A DNA stretch of 64,000 nt from Cohnella hashimotonis (lineage in GTDB: Bacteria > Bacillota > Bacilli > Paenibacillales > Paenibacillaceae). A program made the position numbers and the translations under genes. The notes beneath the pieces are model-generated. The model was not told the DNA's origin, ran no database searches, and saw nothing but the letters and a program-made list of their open reading frames with translations. Where the stretch lies: the NCBI RefSeq assembly GCF_030014955.1, contig NZ_JAGRPV010000001.1, positions 3,658,001 to 3,722,000 of the forward strand. Direction: 5' to 3'. Positions 26,297 through 34,835 of this stretch are shown in pieces (the first letter of the stretch is position 1; the number at the start of each line of letters is the position of its first letter).

Positions 26297-27127
26297 TCAG
26301 GACAGCGATGACAAAAACGCCGTAAGCGATGCCAGCAGGCGATCCGGCGCAAGCTTGTGCACCTCGTGGCCGACATAAGCGAGCCGTTCCGTGCGGATGC
26401 CCGGGTTCATCGCCCGCAGCTCTTCTTCCGCCTCCTCCGATATGAACGGCGCGAGGCCTGCGGACAGGAGCAAGGCCGGCTGGCGCAGCATGCGGTAATA
26501 CGCATGGAAAGGCTCCTCGTTCATCGCCGCATAGGACTGCTCGATTGCCGCCGTCGCGCACGACTGCAGCTCCAGCGCCTTGCGTTCGTAGTCGAAGCCC
26601 GGCGTCGTGTAGTAAGCCTTAAAATCGTCGTACCGTCCTTCGTCGATCGCTCTTTTCGGCTCGAGGAACCTGGACAGCGGCAGCGGAAACGCCTGACGAC
26701 CCGGACCCGAGAGCGGCGGATCGACAAGCACGACGCCGTCCGTCACGGCAGGGTACGTCGCCGCGAATGCCGCGGCAATCCGCGCGCCCATCGAGTGTCC
26801 GACAAGCACGGGGCGCTCCGCGTAGCCGCTCAAGGCATTGCAGACAATCAGCAAATCCTCCATATAGTCGTTCATCCGATAGCCCAAGTCGGGTTTGAAC
26901 GATTGGCCCCTGCCCCGCAAGTCGAGCGCCATCGGCCTGAGATGGTCCGGCAGCTGCCGCATGATCGGCTCGAAGGCGGATGCATTCTCGGTAATGCCGT
27001 GCAGGAACAGCACGGGCCGCCCCTGCGAATTGCCGCATTGCAGCAGGCGCAGCCGGACGTCCCCGCGCCCCCGCAAGATCGCGGTTTTCACGTCGTCCGT
27101 CCCGTTACTCAGAATCGGCAGCGTCAT
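26297..27127 (-). CDS. Alpha/beta hydrolase, NicD (N-formylmaleamate deformylase)-like
   Basis: A 276-residue alpha/beta hydrolase, started at the ATG with AGGGGGAGGG upstream. The nucleophile is Ser112 (GHSMGAR), the oxyanion motif HG is at 43-44 and the catalytic His is in YVGHEVH near the C terminus. Several stretches recall NicD of the Pseudomonas nicotinate pathway as I remember it (LDLRGRGQS, VLVDPPLSGPGR, RQPALLLSAG). NicD hydrolyses an N-formyl amide formed by ring cleavage. No NicX-like ring-cleaving dioxygenase is seen, so the substrate here may be a related amide. Confidence 0.75.
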   Translation of the reverse strand: MTLPILSNGTDDVKTAILRGRGDVRLRLLQCGNSQGRPVLFLHGITENASAFEPIMRQLPDHLRPMALDLRGRGQSFKPDLGYRMNDYMEDLLIVCNALSGYAERPVLVGHSMGARIAAAFAATYPAVTDGVVLVDPPLSGPGRQAFPLPLSRFLEPKRAIDEGRYDDFKAYYTTPGFDYERKALELQSCATAAIEQSYAAMNEEPFHAYYRMLRQPALLLSAGLAPFISEEAEEELRAMNPGIRTERLAYVGHEVHKLAPDRLLASLTAFLSSLS

Positions 27128-27141
27128 AGGCGCCCTCCCCC

Positions 27142-28347
27142 TTAGGCCCTTTCCAGCTCGACGGACAATCCCTGCGCCTCCAGATAGTCGAGATACCGCT
27201 TCGCGAGCCACTTGTTAAGCTGCGGCAGCGTGCGCTCGAGCGCAGCATAACGGCCGCGCCTCGACAGCTTAGAGTACAGCCCCTTTTGCAGCGAGGCGTT
27301 GGCCGCCAGGTCCTGGGCGTTGATCTCTTGGATGCTCTCGTTGGCCCGTTCGTAGCGCTCCGCGAAATCGGGCAGCGCCACCGTTTCCGGCGGATACAGC
27401 AGTCCGGACCGGAACAAAATCTTGCCGGGACCGTCCGGCAAAATAATATTCCAGAACACTTGATCCGGCATCAGGCCGAGCGTCAGCATCGGCGGCACCG
27501 TCGCGATCGTCATGCGCTGGCGCTGCTCGGCGGTGAGCCCTTCGATCGGCGGGAAGTTCGCGGTCATGTCCGGCGAAAAGCCGGCGTCCATATGCGTGAA
27601 GCCCGTAGGGTGCATAATCTGGCCGTCTCCGTCCTCGTAGTCGACGAATCCGGCAAGCTGGCTCGGCGCGAAGTCGTGAGGACCTTTGTGCAGGTAGTTG
27701 GTGTGATAGGGCTCGATCGACGACTCGATCATAATCTTCCAGTTCCATTCGCCCTCGATGTCGACGAACGGCATCGCCGTCAGCTCGTTCAGGCGATAAT
27801 TTTTCATTTCCTCGTCGAGCTTGGCGAGCGTCGGCGCAAGCGCCGGCGCGTCCGGGTCGTAGTGGGCGAAAATAAATCCGTTCCAAATCTCTACTTTGAG
27901 CGGCGGTAGACTATGATCGTGACGGAGAATATCGAACGGCTCGATGCGGATCATCTCAGGCGCCGAGATCAGCTCTCCGTCCATTCCGTACGTCCACCAG
28001 TGCAGCGGACAGCGGAAGTTTTTGCAGTTGCCGGCGCCTTCCGCGACGAGATGGCCGCGGTGCTGGCAGACGGCGGAGATGACATGGATGCTCATGTCCT
28101 TGGCGCGCGTCACGATAATCGGGTCGTCGTTCAGCTGCAGCGTATAATAATCGCCCGGATTCGGCACCTGCTCCTGCCGGCCCACGCACAGCCAGCTGCG
28201 TCCGAACACTGCTTCCTTCTCGAAGGCGAAAAAGGAGTCGCTCGTATAGCATTCGGCGGGCATGGACCGCGCCTCCTTCGTCTCCAGGAGCGAGGGACCG
28301 AGCTGGGACAGTACTTCAAGAACGTCTTTCGTAACTTTGTAAGCCAT
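27142..28347 (-). CDS. Rieske non-heme iron oxygenase, alpha subunit
   Basis: A 401-residue aromatic-ring-hydroxylating oxygenase. The Rieske cluster ligands are Cys94, His96 (CQHRGH), Cys113 and His116 (CPLHWW). The mononuclear iron site shows His215 and His220 (YHTNYLH), with Glu208 as the likely bridging acid and a third ligand expected further on. GAGGAGG precedes the ATG. Such enzymes insert oxygen into aromatic rings or remove N- or O-methyl groups, and need a ferredoxin/reductase; none is encoded nearby. It lies in the middle of the operon, 14 bases before the alpha/beta hydrolase gene. Its presence makes the pathway oxygen-dependent. Confidence 0.88.
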   Translation of the reverse strand: MAYKVTKDVLEVLSQLGPSLLETKEARSMPAECYTSDSFFAFEKEAVFGRSWLCVGRQEQVPNPGDYYTLQLNDDPIIVTRAKDMSIHVISAVCQHRGHLVAEGAGNCKNFRCPLHWWTYGMDGELISAPEMIRIEPFDILRHDHSLPPLKVEIWNGFIFAHYDPDAPALAPTLAKLDEEMKNYRLNELTAMPFVDIEGEWNWKIMIESSIEPYHTNYLHKGPHDFAPSQLAGFVDYEDGDGQIMHPTGFTHMDAGFSPDMTANFPPIEGLTAEQRQRMTIATVPPMLTLGLMPDQVFWNIILPDGPGKILFRSGLLYPPETVALPDFAERYERANESIQEINAQDLAANASLQKGLYSKLSRRGRYAALERTLPQLNKWLAKRYLDYLEAQGLSVELERA

Positions 28348-28401
28348 GTTCGCTTCCTCCTCGATGATCTGAACGTTGAATAGCGACGAGCGGCGGACGC
28401 T

Positions 28402-29739
28402 TCAGACAGGAACGAACGGCTCGCGCAGCTCGAACAGGCGCTCCGCCGCGGATTGCGCGGATAAGCGTATCTCGTCGGCGTCGGCCGTCTGAAGCTGGCG
28501 GCCGAGCACGAGCGGCTTGCCGTCGACGAACACATGGCTCACGTCCGCGCCCGAAGCCGAATACACCACATTGCTTACCGCATTGTCGTACTTGCCCCGG
28601 ATGATCGGGGTCAGGTGATGCTTGCGAAAATCGACGGCGATGAGGTCCGCCTTCTTGCCGATCTCGAGCGATCCGATCTCGCCGTCGAGCCCGAGCGCCC
28701 GCGCGCCGTCGATCGTCGCCATCCGCAGCGCAGTCTCCGCCTTGATGACCGTCGCGTCGAGCAGCCGGGCCTTCTGCAGCAGCGGTACGAACTTCAGCTC
28801 CTCAAGCATGTCGAGATTGTTGTTTTCCTTTACGCCGTCGGTTCCGATGCCGACCGTGACGCCGAGATCGAGCAGCTCTTTGATCGGCGCGATGCCGGAG
28901 GCGAGCTTCAGATTGCTGACCGGACAATGCGCCACCGCGGTGCCGGTGCGGGCGAGCAGTTCCCGCTCCGAATCCTGCAGCCAGACGCAGTGCGCGAGCA
29001 CGGTCCTGGGCCCGAGGATGCCGCGGTCATAGAACAGCTCGACGGGCCACCGGCCGGTCTCGGCATGCAGCCGCCTCGCCATCTCGATCGACTCTTCTCC
29101 GTGGGTATGGATGCCGGTGTCGTACTTTTCGGCATACGCGGCGGCTTTGCGGTAAGCGTCCTCCGTGCAGTAAGTCAGATGCTCCAGCGCGAACCACACC
29201 CGGATTCTGCCGTTTGCCGTCTTGTTGCGGTCCAGCACGAGCTGCACGTTTTTGTCGAGGGACTCGAAGTAATCCATGCCGGGCTTGTCGACGACGTAGG
29301 GCGCAAGCGTGGCGCGCAGGCCGAGCGTCTCTGCCGCATCCGCGCATTTATGCATGAAGCGGTACATGTCCATCACGCAGGTCGTGCCGGACAGGAGCGC
29401 CTCGGTATAGCTGAGGCGCGCCGCGGCAAATGCGATATCCTCCGTCAATGCGCGATGCTTCGGATCGACGTATTTGGTCAGCCATTCGAACACCGGCAGG
29501 TCCTCTGCGGTCCCCCGTATCAGTCCCGAGTGCAGATGAAGGTTGACGAGACCCGGCAGCAGGACGTGGCCGGACGCATCCAATCGTTCGACGCCGGCGT
29601 ATTTGTCTTCCAGGGCCGCTGTCGGTCCGATGTCCGCAATTCGCCCCTTCTCGATCAGCAGCGCGCCGTCATGGATCACTTCGTCCTGGGGGTTCACCGT
29701 CAGGATCGTGGCATTCGTAATCAGCAAGCTGTCGTTCAT
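28402..29739 (-). CDS. Amidohydrolase (TrzN / S-adenosylhomocysteine deaminase type)
   Basis: A 445-residue aminohydrolase. GGGGAG lies nine bases before the ATG at 29739 but abuts the ATG at 29748, so MNDSLL is the better start. Zinc motif NLHLHSGLIRG (His68, His70), His in GIHTHGEES, His in RTVLAHCVWL, and Asp in GIGTDGVKENNN. The CPVSNLKLASG motif ties it to the same branch as the 19491-20834 gene. It releases ammonia or an amine from a ring carbon. The substrate is unknown. It is followed after 54 bases by the Rieske gene. Confidence 0.82.
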   Translation of the reverse strand: MNDSLLITNATILTVNPQDEVIHDGALLIEKGRIADIGPTAALEDKYAGVERLDASGHVLLPGLVNLHLHSGLIRGTAEDLPVFEWLTKYVDPKHRALTEDIAFAAARLSYTEALLSGTTCVMDMYRFMHKCADAAETLGLRATLAPYVVDKPGMDYFESLDKNVQLVLDRNKTANGRIRVWFALEHLTYCTEDAYRKAAAYAEKYDTGIHTHGEESIEMARRLHAETGRWPVELFYDRGILGPRTVLAHCVWLQDSERELLARTGTAVAHCPVSNLKLASGIAPIKELLDLGVTVGIGTDGVKENNNLDMLEELKFVPLLQKARLLDATVIKAETALRMATIDGARALGLDGEIGSLEIGKKADLIAVDFRKHHLTPIIRGKYDNAVSNVVYSASGADVSHVFVDGKPLVLGRQLQTADADEIRLSAQSAAERLFELREPFVPV

Positions 29740-29762
29740 CGCGTCCATCTCCCCGCTTCTCG

Positions 29763-30500
29763 TTATTGAATCGTATATCCGCCGTCCGCCAGCATCGCGC
29801 TTCCCGTTACGAAGGACGCAAGCGGGCTGCTCAGAAAAAGAATGCAGCTCGCGATCTCCTCCGGACGTCCAAGCCGGCCGAGCGGATGCATCGCGATGAG
29901 ATCGTCGATCGTGCCCTGCGGCCCGCGCCTGCCTTCGAACTGCCTGCGCAGCAGCGGCGTATCGATCGCGCCCGGGCAGATGCAATTGACGCGCACGCCG
30001 TCTGCCGCCGTCTCCAGCGCCAGGCTGCGCGTGAAGTTGACGACCGCAGCTTTGGAAGCGGTATAGGCCGTGAAGCTTCCGGCGCCGACGAAGGCGAGCT
30101 GGGAAGCCGTGTTGACGATACAGCCGCGCGAAGCTCTCAGCATGGGCAGCGCCGCCTTGCAGCATAGAAACACACTCTTGAGATTGACGTTCATGAGCCG
30201 GTCCCACGCCGCTTCCGTCGTGTCTTCCAAGCCGGCCACCAGCTCGATGCCTACATTGTTAATCAGGACGTCAAGTCCACCCCAGTGCCGCCCCAGTCTA
30301 TCGAACGCCGCCGCTACCGTATCGGAATCGGACAGATCGACCGGCAGCTCTATATCGCCGTCCGCCAACCGTTCCTTTTGAAAAGCGATATCGAAAACGG
30401 CCGTCTCTGCACCGGCCCGTTTAAAGGCTTCGGCAGCAGCCTTGCCGATGCCGCTCGCGCCGCCGGCGATCAGCACCTTCTTGCCCGCCAGATCCATCAT
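29763..30500 (-). CDS. SDR-family oxidoreductase
   Basis: A 245-residue classical short-chain dehydrogenase. The cofactor motif is GGASGIG (13-19), NNVGIE is at about 80, and the catalytic triad Ser, Tyr, Lys is in NTASQLAFVG and YTASK. An acidic residue (FDIA near 36) after strand 2 suggests NAD(H). AGGAGG precedes the ATG at 30500, which overlaps the stop of the previous gene (ATGA). In an operon with a Rieske oxygenase an SDR may oxidise a dihydrodiol or alcohol intermediate, but this is inferred from position. Confidence 0.85.
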   Translation of the reverse strand: MMDLAGKKVLIAGGASGIGKAAAEAFKRAGAETAVFDIAFQKERLADGDIELPVDLSDSDTVAAAFDRLGRHWGGLDVLINNVGIELVAGLEDTTEAAWDRLMNVNLKSVFLCCKAALPMLRASRGCIVNTASQLAFVGAGSFTAYTASKAAVVNFTRSLALETAADGVRVNCICPGAIDTPLLRRQFEGRRGPQGTIDDLIAMHPLGRLGRPEEIASCILFLSSPLASFVTGSAMLADGGYTIQ

Positions 30501-31360
30501 CTCTCCGCCCTCCTCGCCGTTAATCTCATGACTTGCCAAGGCGCTATGCCCGGGCGTCCCGCCGTATATTGCATCTCCAGCGATTGCGAGTTCCAGATGA
30601 GGCCGCTGAGCGTGACATGAGGAAGCGCCGCATTGGACCGCCCATAAATGACGCCATCGGCGCAAATATCGCCTGATGCCGGAGCATGCGCTCCGCCTCC
30701 CCTCCTGCTTGCGAGCATGGACGCCAGCGCCGACAACGCCTCCTTTTGTCCACTGCCGGACCGCGCGAGCGTTTCGAGCGTATGCCGCGCCCGAACGAGG
30801 CGCAGCTCGCGATCCGACCGGATCGCCTCCGGGAGCGCCTCCTGTTCGGCCAACTTGATTCCAAGCGCCTGATTGCTTCGCGCAGTCCAGCCCTGCGCCG
30901 TATCGTCGTGCCAGGCCGTCTCCATCCCGTCGTGCTCGAATACGAGCAGTGTGCCGTGGCGGTCCGCGATAATGTGGCTGCCGCCGACGGTGGGCTCGGC
31001 CGCGTCGCGGTACCGCTCCCGCATGAGCGCAAGCGCCTCCGCCGCCGTGCCGCAGCGCGCCAAAGCTTCCGCCTGCGCGATCCCCCGCAGGTCGTTCATC
31101 CAGAAGCTCTCTGCCGGACGGCCGTCCGGCGCGGGCGTCTCGCAGCCGAAATAGCTGCTGATGAGCATGACGCCCCGTTCGTTCATGCCCGCATTGATGC
31201 CTTTCTGGGGCTGGATGCCGTAGGCCAGCGAGGCATATCCGTCCTCCGCGCCGGCGATGCCGTGCCAGTAACCCACCGACGGGGAATCCGAATTTTTAAA
31301 TCCCAAGACCGCCGCGCCGCCATCCGCGCTTCTGCATACGATCGCTCCGATCGTGCACAT
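30497..31360 (-). CDS. N-terminal-nucleophile hydrolase, C45/choloylglycine-like
   Basis: The 287-residue product begins Met-Cys-Thr; removal of Met would expose Cys2 as the N-terminal nucleophile, the hallmark of penicillin-acylase-like Ntn hydrolases (C45, C59, C69). Supporting segments are LGFKNSDSP, GMNERGVMLISSYFG and GGSHIIADRHG with ARSNQAL. There is no signal peptide, so it is cytoplasmic. AAAGGAGG precedes the start. It would cleave an amide or transfer an acyl group. Its place between two amidohydrolase/dehydrogenase genes suggests an amide intermediate. Confidence 0.75.
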   Translation of the reverse strand: MCTIGAIVCRSADGGAAVLGFKNSDSPSVGYWHGIAGAEDGYASLAYGIQPQKGINAGMNERGVMLISSYFGCETPAPDGRPAESFWMNDLRGIAQAEALARCGTAAEALALMRERYRDAAEPTVGGSHIIADRHGTLLVFEHDGMETAWHDDTAQGWTARSNQALGIKLAEQEALPEAIRSDRELRLVRARHTLETLARSGSGQKEALSALASMLASRRGGGAHAPASGDICADGVIYGRSNAALPHVTLSGLIWNSQSLEMQYTAGRPGIAPWQVMRLTARRAER

Positions 31361-31389
31361 CCGCTTTCCTCCTTTGCTCGCTACCGCCT

Positions 31390-32817
31390 TCAGAAGTTCG
31401 GATAGCTCCGATTGGCACGCATGCGACGGTAATCGATCTTCGTCCTCAGCGATGCCTCATTAAGCAGTCGGCCGGAAGCCGCCTGTGCCTTCCATGCCAG
31501 CTCCTCTTCCTCGACGCCGACGAGTCGGCCTTCCCTGACGACGACCTTGCCGCCGACGATCGTCGTATCGACGGTCTGCGACAAGCCCGCCAGCACGGGC
31601 AGCGTCGCGTCGTTATGAAGCGCGCCGGCATAAGCGAGCTGCCGCGAATCGATCATAAACAAATCAGCAGCCTTGCCGACTTCCAGCGAGCCGATATCGT
31701 CCGCCCATCCGAGCACGCGCGCCGATCCGATCGTCGCGACACGCAGGCAATCTTCCGCGCCGACGTCCGTCGTGCCGTGCATCAGATTGTGAAGCAAGTG
31801 CGCGGCGCGCACTTCGCCGAGCATGTTCGAGCCGTCGTTCGATGCCGAACCGTCCACGCCGAGACCGACCTTGACGCCGGCCTGCAGCATCTTGACGATC
31901 GGCATGACGCCGGAGCCCATTTTCATATTGCTGCATGGACAGTGCGCGACGCCGCAGCCGTGATGCGCGAGCCGGCCGATCTCTTCGTCATTGAAGTAAA
32001 TGCCGTGCGCGTACCAGACGTCCGGACCGACCCAGCCATTCGTTTCCATGAATTCGAGCGGCCGCATGCCGAGCTTCTCCCGGCAAAAATCGTCTTCGTC
32101 CTTCGTCTCCGCCAGATGCGTATGCATCCGCACGCCATAGCTGCGGGCGAGGCTCGCCGATTCGCGCAGCAGGTCCGACGTGATCGAAAAGGGCGAGCAC
32201 GGCGCGACGCCGACACGCAACATCGCGAATCGGCCCGGATCGTGATACGTCTCGATCAAGCGGCGCGAATCTCTCAAAATGATGTCCTCGCTCTGGCATA
32301 CCTCGTCCGGCGGCAAGCCTCCTTTGGAGCGTCCGAGCGACATCGAGCCGCGCGTCGGAAAAAATCGGATCCCGAGCTCAGCGGCCGCCCGAATTTCTTC
32401 GTCGATCAGTTCCCCGGAGATACCGCTCGGAAAGCAATAGAAGTGATCCGCAGCCGTCGTACAGCCGCTCTTGAGCAGTTCGCCGAGACCGACCTTCGCG
32501 CTCAAATAGATGTCTTCCGGGCGCAGACAGCGCCAGATATCGTATAGCGTGATCAGCCAGTCGAACAGCTCGGTCTTTTGAACGAACGGAATGTTGCGCG
32601 TAAGGTTTTGATAAAGATGGTGATGCGTGTTGATGAGGCCCGGATACACGATTTTTCCGGTCGCGTCGATGACCGTATCCGCGGTTTCGTAGGGAATTTG
32701 ATTTCCGATCGCCACGATCTGCTGATCTACCGCGTAAAGGCTTCCGCCGGGGTAGGCGCTGCCGTCCTTGTCCATCGTTATAATATTTCTCGCGTTTTTG
32801 ATGAGGAGCGTTCGCAT
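31390..32817 (-). CDS. 8-oxoguanine-deaminase-like amidohydrolase
   Basis: A 475-residue aminohydrolase, the first gene of the operon. The N-terminal block (MDKDGSAYPGGSLY, then INTHHHLYQNLTRNIP with His65-His67) and the GCTTAADHFYCFPSG segment are those of the 8-oxoguanine deaminase group, often annotated as hydroxyatrazine hydrolase. Other ligands: His in MHTHLAETKDE, His in WYAHGIYF, Asp in GLGVDGSASNDGSN. If the assignment holds, it converts 8-oxoguanine (or isocytosine-like bases) to urate plus ammonia, which ties this operon to the purine block. Its ribosome site (GAGAGGA) is a little far from the ATG. Confidence 0.8.
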   Translation of the reverse strand: MRTLLIKNARNIITMDKDGSAYPGGSLYAVDQQIVAIGNQIPYETADTVIDATGKIVYPGLINTHHHLYQNLTRNIPFVQKTELFDWLITLYDIWRCLRPEDIYLSAKVGLGELLKSGCTTAADHFYCFPSGISGELIDEEIRAAAELGIRFFPTRGSMSLGRSKGGLPPDEVCQSEDIILRDSRRLIETYHDPGRFAMLRVGVAPCSPFSITSDLLRESASLARSYGVRMHTHLAETKDEDDFCREKLGMRPLEFMETNGWVGPDVWYAHGIYFNDEEIGRLAHHGCGVAHCPCSNMKMGSGVMPIVKMLQAGVKVGLGVDGSASNDGSNMLGEVRAAHLLHNLMHGTTDVGAEDCLRVATIGSARVLGWADDIGSLEVGKAADLFMIDSRQLAYAGALHNDATLPVLAGLSQTVDTTIVGGKVVVREGRLVGVEEEELAWKAQAASGRLLNEASLRTKIDYRRMRANRSYPNF

Positions 32818-32884
32818 ATCCCGTCACTATCCTCTCCGCCTCGATAGATTCATTTTAGGGGCGGAATCGGGACTCGGACAATTG

Positions 32885-32900
32885 CAAACGCGAACGTTTG
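32885..32900. promoter_or_regulatory. Inverted repeat upstream of the Rieske operon
   Basis: CAAACG-CGAA-CGTTTG is a perfect 6-bp inverted repeat, about 70 bases before the first ATG of the operon, in a locally AT-rich stretch. It is a candidate operator for PucR or another regulator. The rest of the 32818-33194 gap holds no gene; apart from the terminator at its far side I see nothing else in it. Confidence 0.35.
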
Positions 32901-33085
32901 TCATATTTTATAACGCAAATGCTCGTTTTTGTTGATCCGCATGATTAAATCCCGCAATAACGTCAGGTAATGCTACATCATTTTCAGATGGCATTGAAAA
33001 TTCTGAGTCATTGGCTCTACCGTCGACTCAACATCCACGCTCTATTTGTTGAAGGCGAGGTTTTGCGCCTTTAACCTACCACAGG

Positions 33086-33130
33086 AACAAAAACGAGATG
33101 AAGCAGTAAACAAGCTGCTTCATCCCGTTT
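33086..33130 (-). terminator. Intrinsic terminator after the AraC/siderophore regulator gene
   Basis: A 16-bp stem with one mismatch (arms 33091-33106 and 33115-33130, loop TAAACAAG) ends on the minus strand in TTTTTG. It lies about 65 bases after the stop at 33195 and insulates the catabolic operon from it. Confidence 0.8.
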
Positions 33131-33194
33131 GCTTCATTTTTACTTTTCGGCCGTTAACGATGCCCCGTAGAAAAGATCAGAGATCATTCGCCGC

Positions 33195-34835
33195 TTAAAC
33201 GTTGCTGCCGAACCACCCCGGCAGCTCGGCGAGCATGCGGCCAAGGGGCTCGGCGGCATACTCGTTCAACGGCGCCTCAAAATAATCGCTATTCGACGTC
33301 CAGTGAATCTTGCCCGCCATGACGGCCGGCAAGCTCAGCCAGGCCTCGGACCTGGACAAGCGTTCCCAAGCTTCGTCCGCACCGGGATCCCGGCTTTTGT
33401 GTACGAGTATCCGGTCTGCGCCGAGGCGCGCAAGCAGATCTGGATCGACCGATTTTGACCATAAGACCCCCTGCTCGCTTAACCCTTCAGGCTCGCCGAA
33501 GCCTATATCGTCGTACAGCTGCGTAGCCGCCCGCCGCCCGCATATTTCCACGCCTCGTCCGCCGACGACAAGCACGAGCAAGTTATCCCGGCCGACACTC
33601 TTCGTCAACCGGTCGCGCGTCGCGGCGACGTTGCGATCGTAGCGGGCAAGCCATTGCTCGCCCTCCGCAGCGCGATCCAAAAATGCCGCCACGCGCCGAA
33701 TATGGGTGCGCCAATTCTCTTCCCAATCAAGCAACAGCGTCGGCGCGATTTCCTTCAACTTGTCCTGCTCCTCTTGCGGAATAAACGAAGCGATGCCGAC
33801 GATCTTGTCCGGCCGCGAATGTTCAAGCACGTTCCGATTAAAATCGTATTGATGACTGAGCGGCGCCTTCACCTCAAAGGCATACCGGTTCCGATAATAA
33901 TCCGTCCAATATTGGTCTGTCGGCGCGGAGTAAGGGATCGTCCTGAGCGCCAGCAGCTGTCCGATGTTGACCCAGCTGTATGCGGCGACTCGCAGCTTCT
34001 GATTGCGCTGGTAGACGGCCGGCGCAATGCCGGTCTGTTTTTTGAACAAGCTGCTGAAGTAGCTCTCGCTCGTATATCCGATCCGCTCGGCAATCTCGCC
34101 GAGCGACGGACCGTTTCGTTCGTTCAGCAGCCGCTTGGCGTCGCGCAGCCGAAGCTCCGTACGGTATTCCACGACGCCTTTCCCGTACTTTTCCTTGAAC
34201 AGCCTCATGAAGTGGAACCGGCTGAGACCCGCGACGGCGGCCAGCGTATCGATCGTTATGTCGCCGGTATAACGATGCTCAAGCTCCGAACGAGCCGCCT
34301 CCAAGGCTCTGTCCGTTTGCTGCTCGCGGCAGCTCAGCGCCAGACTGAGCAATTCCAGCAGCGCGGCTTCGCAGCGTAAGCGGTCCGACGGCAGTCCCGT
34401 TTTCCAGCCCGCGCTTATCAATCCGAACAGCCTGCCGGCATCCGCTGCCGAGGACAGCTGCACGTCCGTCGGAAACGGCAAACGCGATTGCAACGTCTTC
34501 TCGTCGCGCGGCATGGCATCGAGGTCGGGGGGCATGAAGGCATAAAACTCCAGCATAAGAAGCTCGGTCGAAAATCCCGAATAGTTCGTCAGCTCGACCA
34601 GGCTTCCCGGCAAGCAGACGAACAGCGCCCCGGGTCGCAGCGGATGCGACCGCCCGTCGATGACCAGGCGTCCCCCATGCGCGTTGGACAACAGCAGCGC
34701 AGCCGACTTCGTCTCGATGAATCGCCTTTCCGCCGGCCCGCTTTGCGGCTTCTCGCGGATCGCGACAACGTCCAGCAGCCGATAACAGAGCAGACCTGCA
34801 GCCTCGGGCTGCAGGTCGGAAATCTCGTTACGCAT
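33195..34835 (-). CDS. AraC-family regulator fused to a siderophore-binding-like domain (Btr-like)
   Basis: A 546-residue protein in three parts: an N-terminal cupin-like region (about 1-170), two AraC helix-turn-helix motifs (ITIDTLAAVAGLSRFHFMRLF and SLGEIAERIGYTSESYFSSLF, about 200-290), and a C-terminal domain like the iron-siderophore binding proteins (about 300-546, PDKIVGIASFIPQ). B. subtilis Btr, which senses bacillibactin and activates feuABC, has the same layout. The gene overlaps the end of the FeuA-like gene by eight bases. No own ribosome site is clear, so translation is probably coupled. Confidence 0.85.
   Translation of the reverse strand: MRNEISDLQPEAAGLLCYRLLDVVAIREKPQSGPAERRFIETKSAALLLSNAHGGRLVIDGRSHPLRPGALFVCLPGSLVELTNYSGFSTELLMLEFYAFMPPDLDAMPRDEKTLQSRLPFPTDVQLSSAADAGRLFGLISAGWKTGLPSDRLRCEAALLELLSLALSCREQQTDRALEAARSELEHRYTGDITIDTLAAVAGLSRFHFMRLFKEKYGKGVVEYRTELRLRDAKRLLNERNGPSLGEIAERIGYTSESYFSSLFKKQTGIAPAVYQRNQKLRVAAYSWVNIGQLLALRTIPYSAPTDQYWTDYYRNRYAFEVKAPLSHQYDFNRNVLEHSRPDKIVGIASFIPQEEQDKLKEIAPTLLLDWEENWRTHIRRVAAFLDRAAEGEQWLARYDRNVAATRDRLTKSVGRDNLLVLVVGGRGVEICGRRAATQLYDDIGFGEPEGLSEQGVLWSKSVDPDLLARLGADRILVHKSRDPGADEAWERLSRSEAWLSLPAVMAGKIHWTSNSDYFEAPLNEYAAEPLGRMLAELPGWFGSNV

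Noticed and set aside
27142..28347. Rieske protein as nitrite reductase or ferredoxin-only subunit
   Set aside because: It has the full catalytic domain with the mononuclear iron histidines, so it is an oxygenase alpha subunit.
28402..30207. Longer form of the amidohydrolase at 28402-29739
   Set aside because: The added 156 residues are the antisense-frame shadow of the SDR gene; the ribosome site supports the start at 29739.
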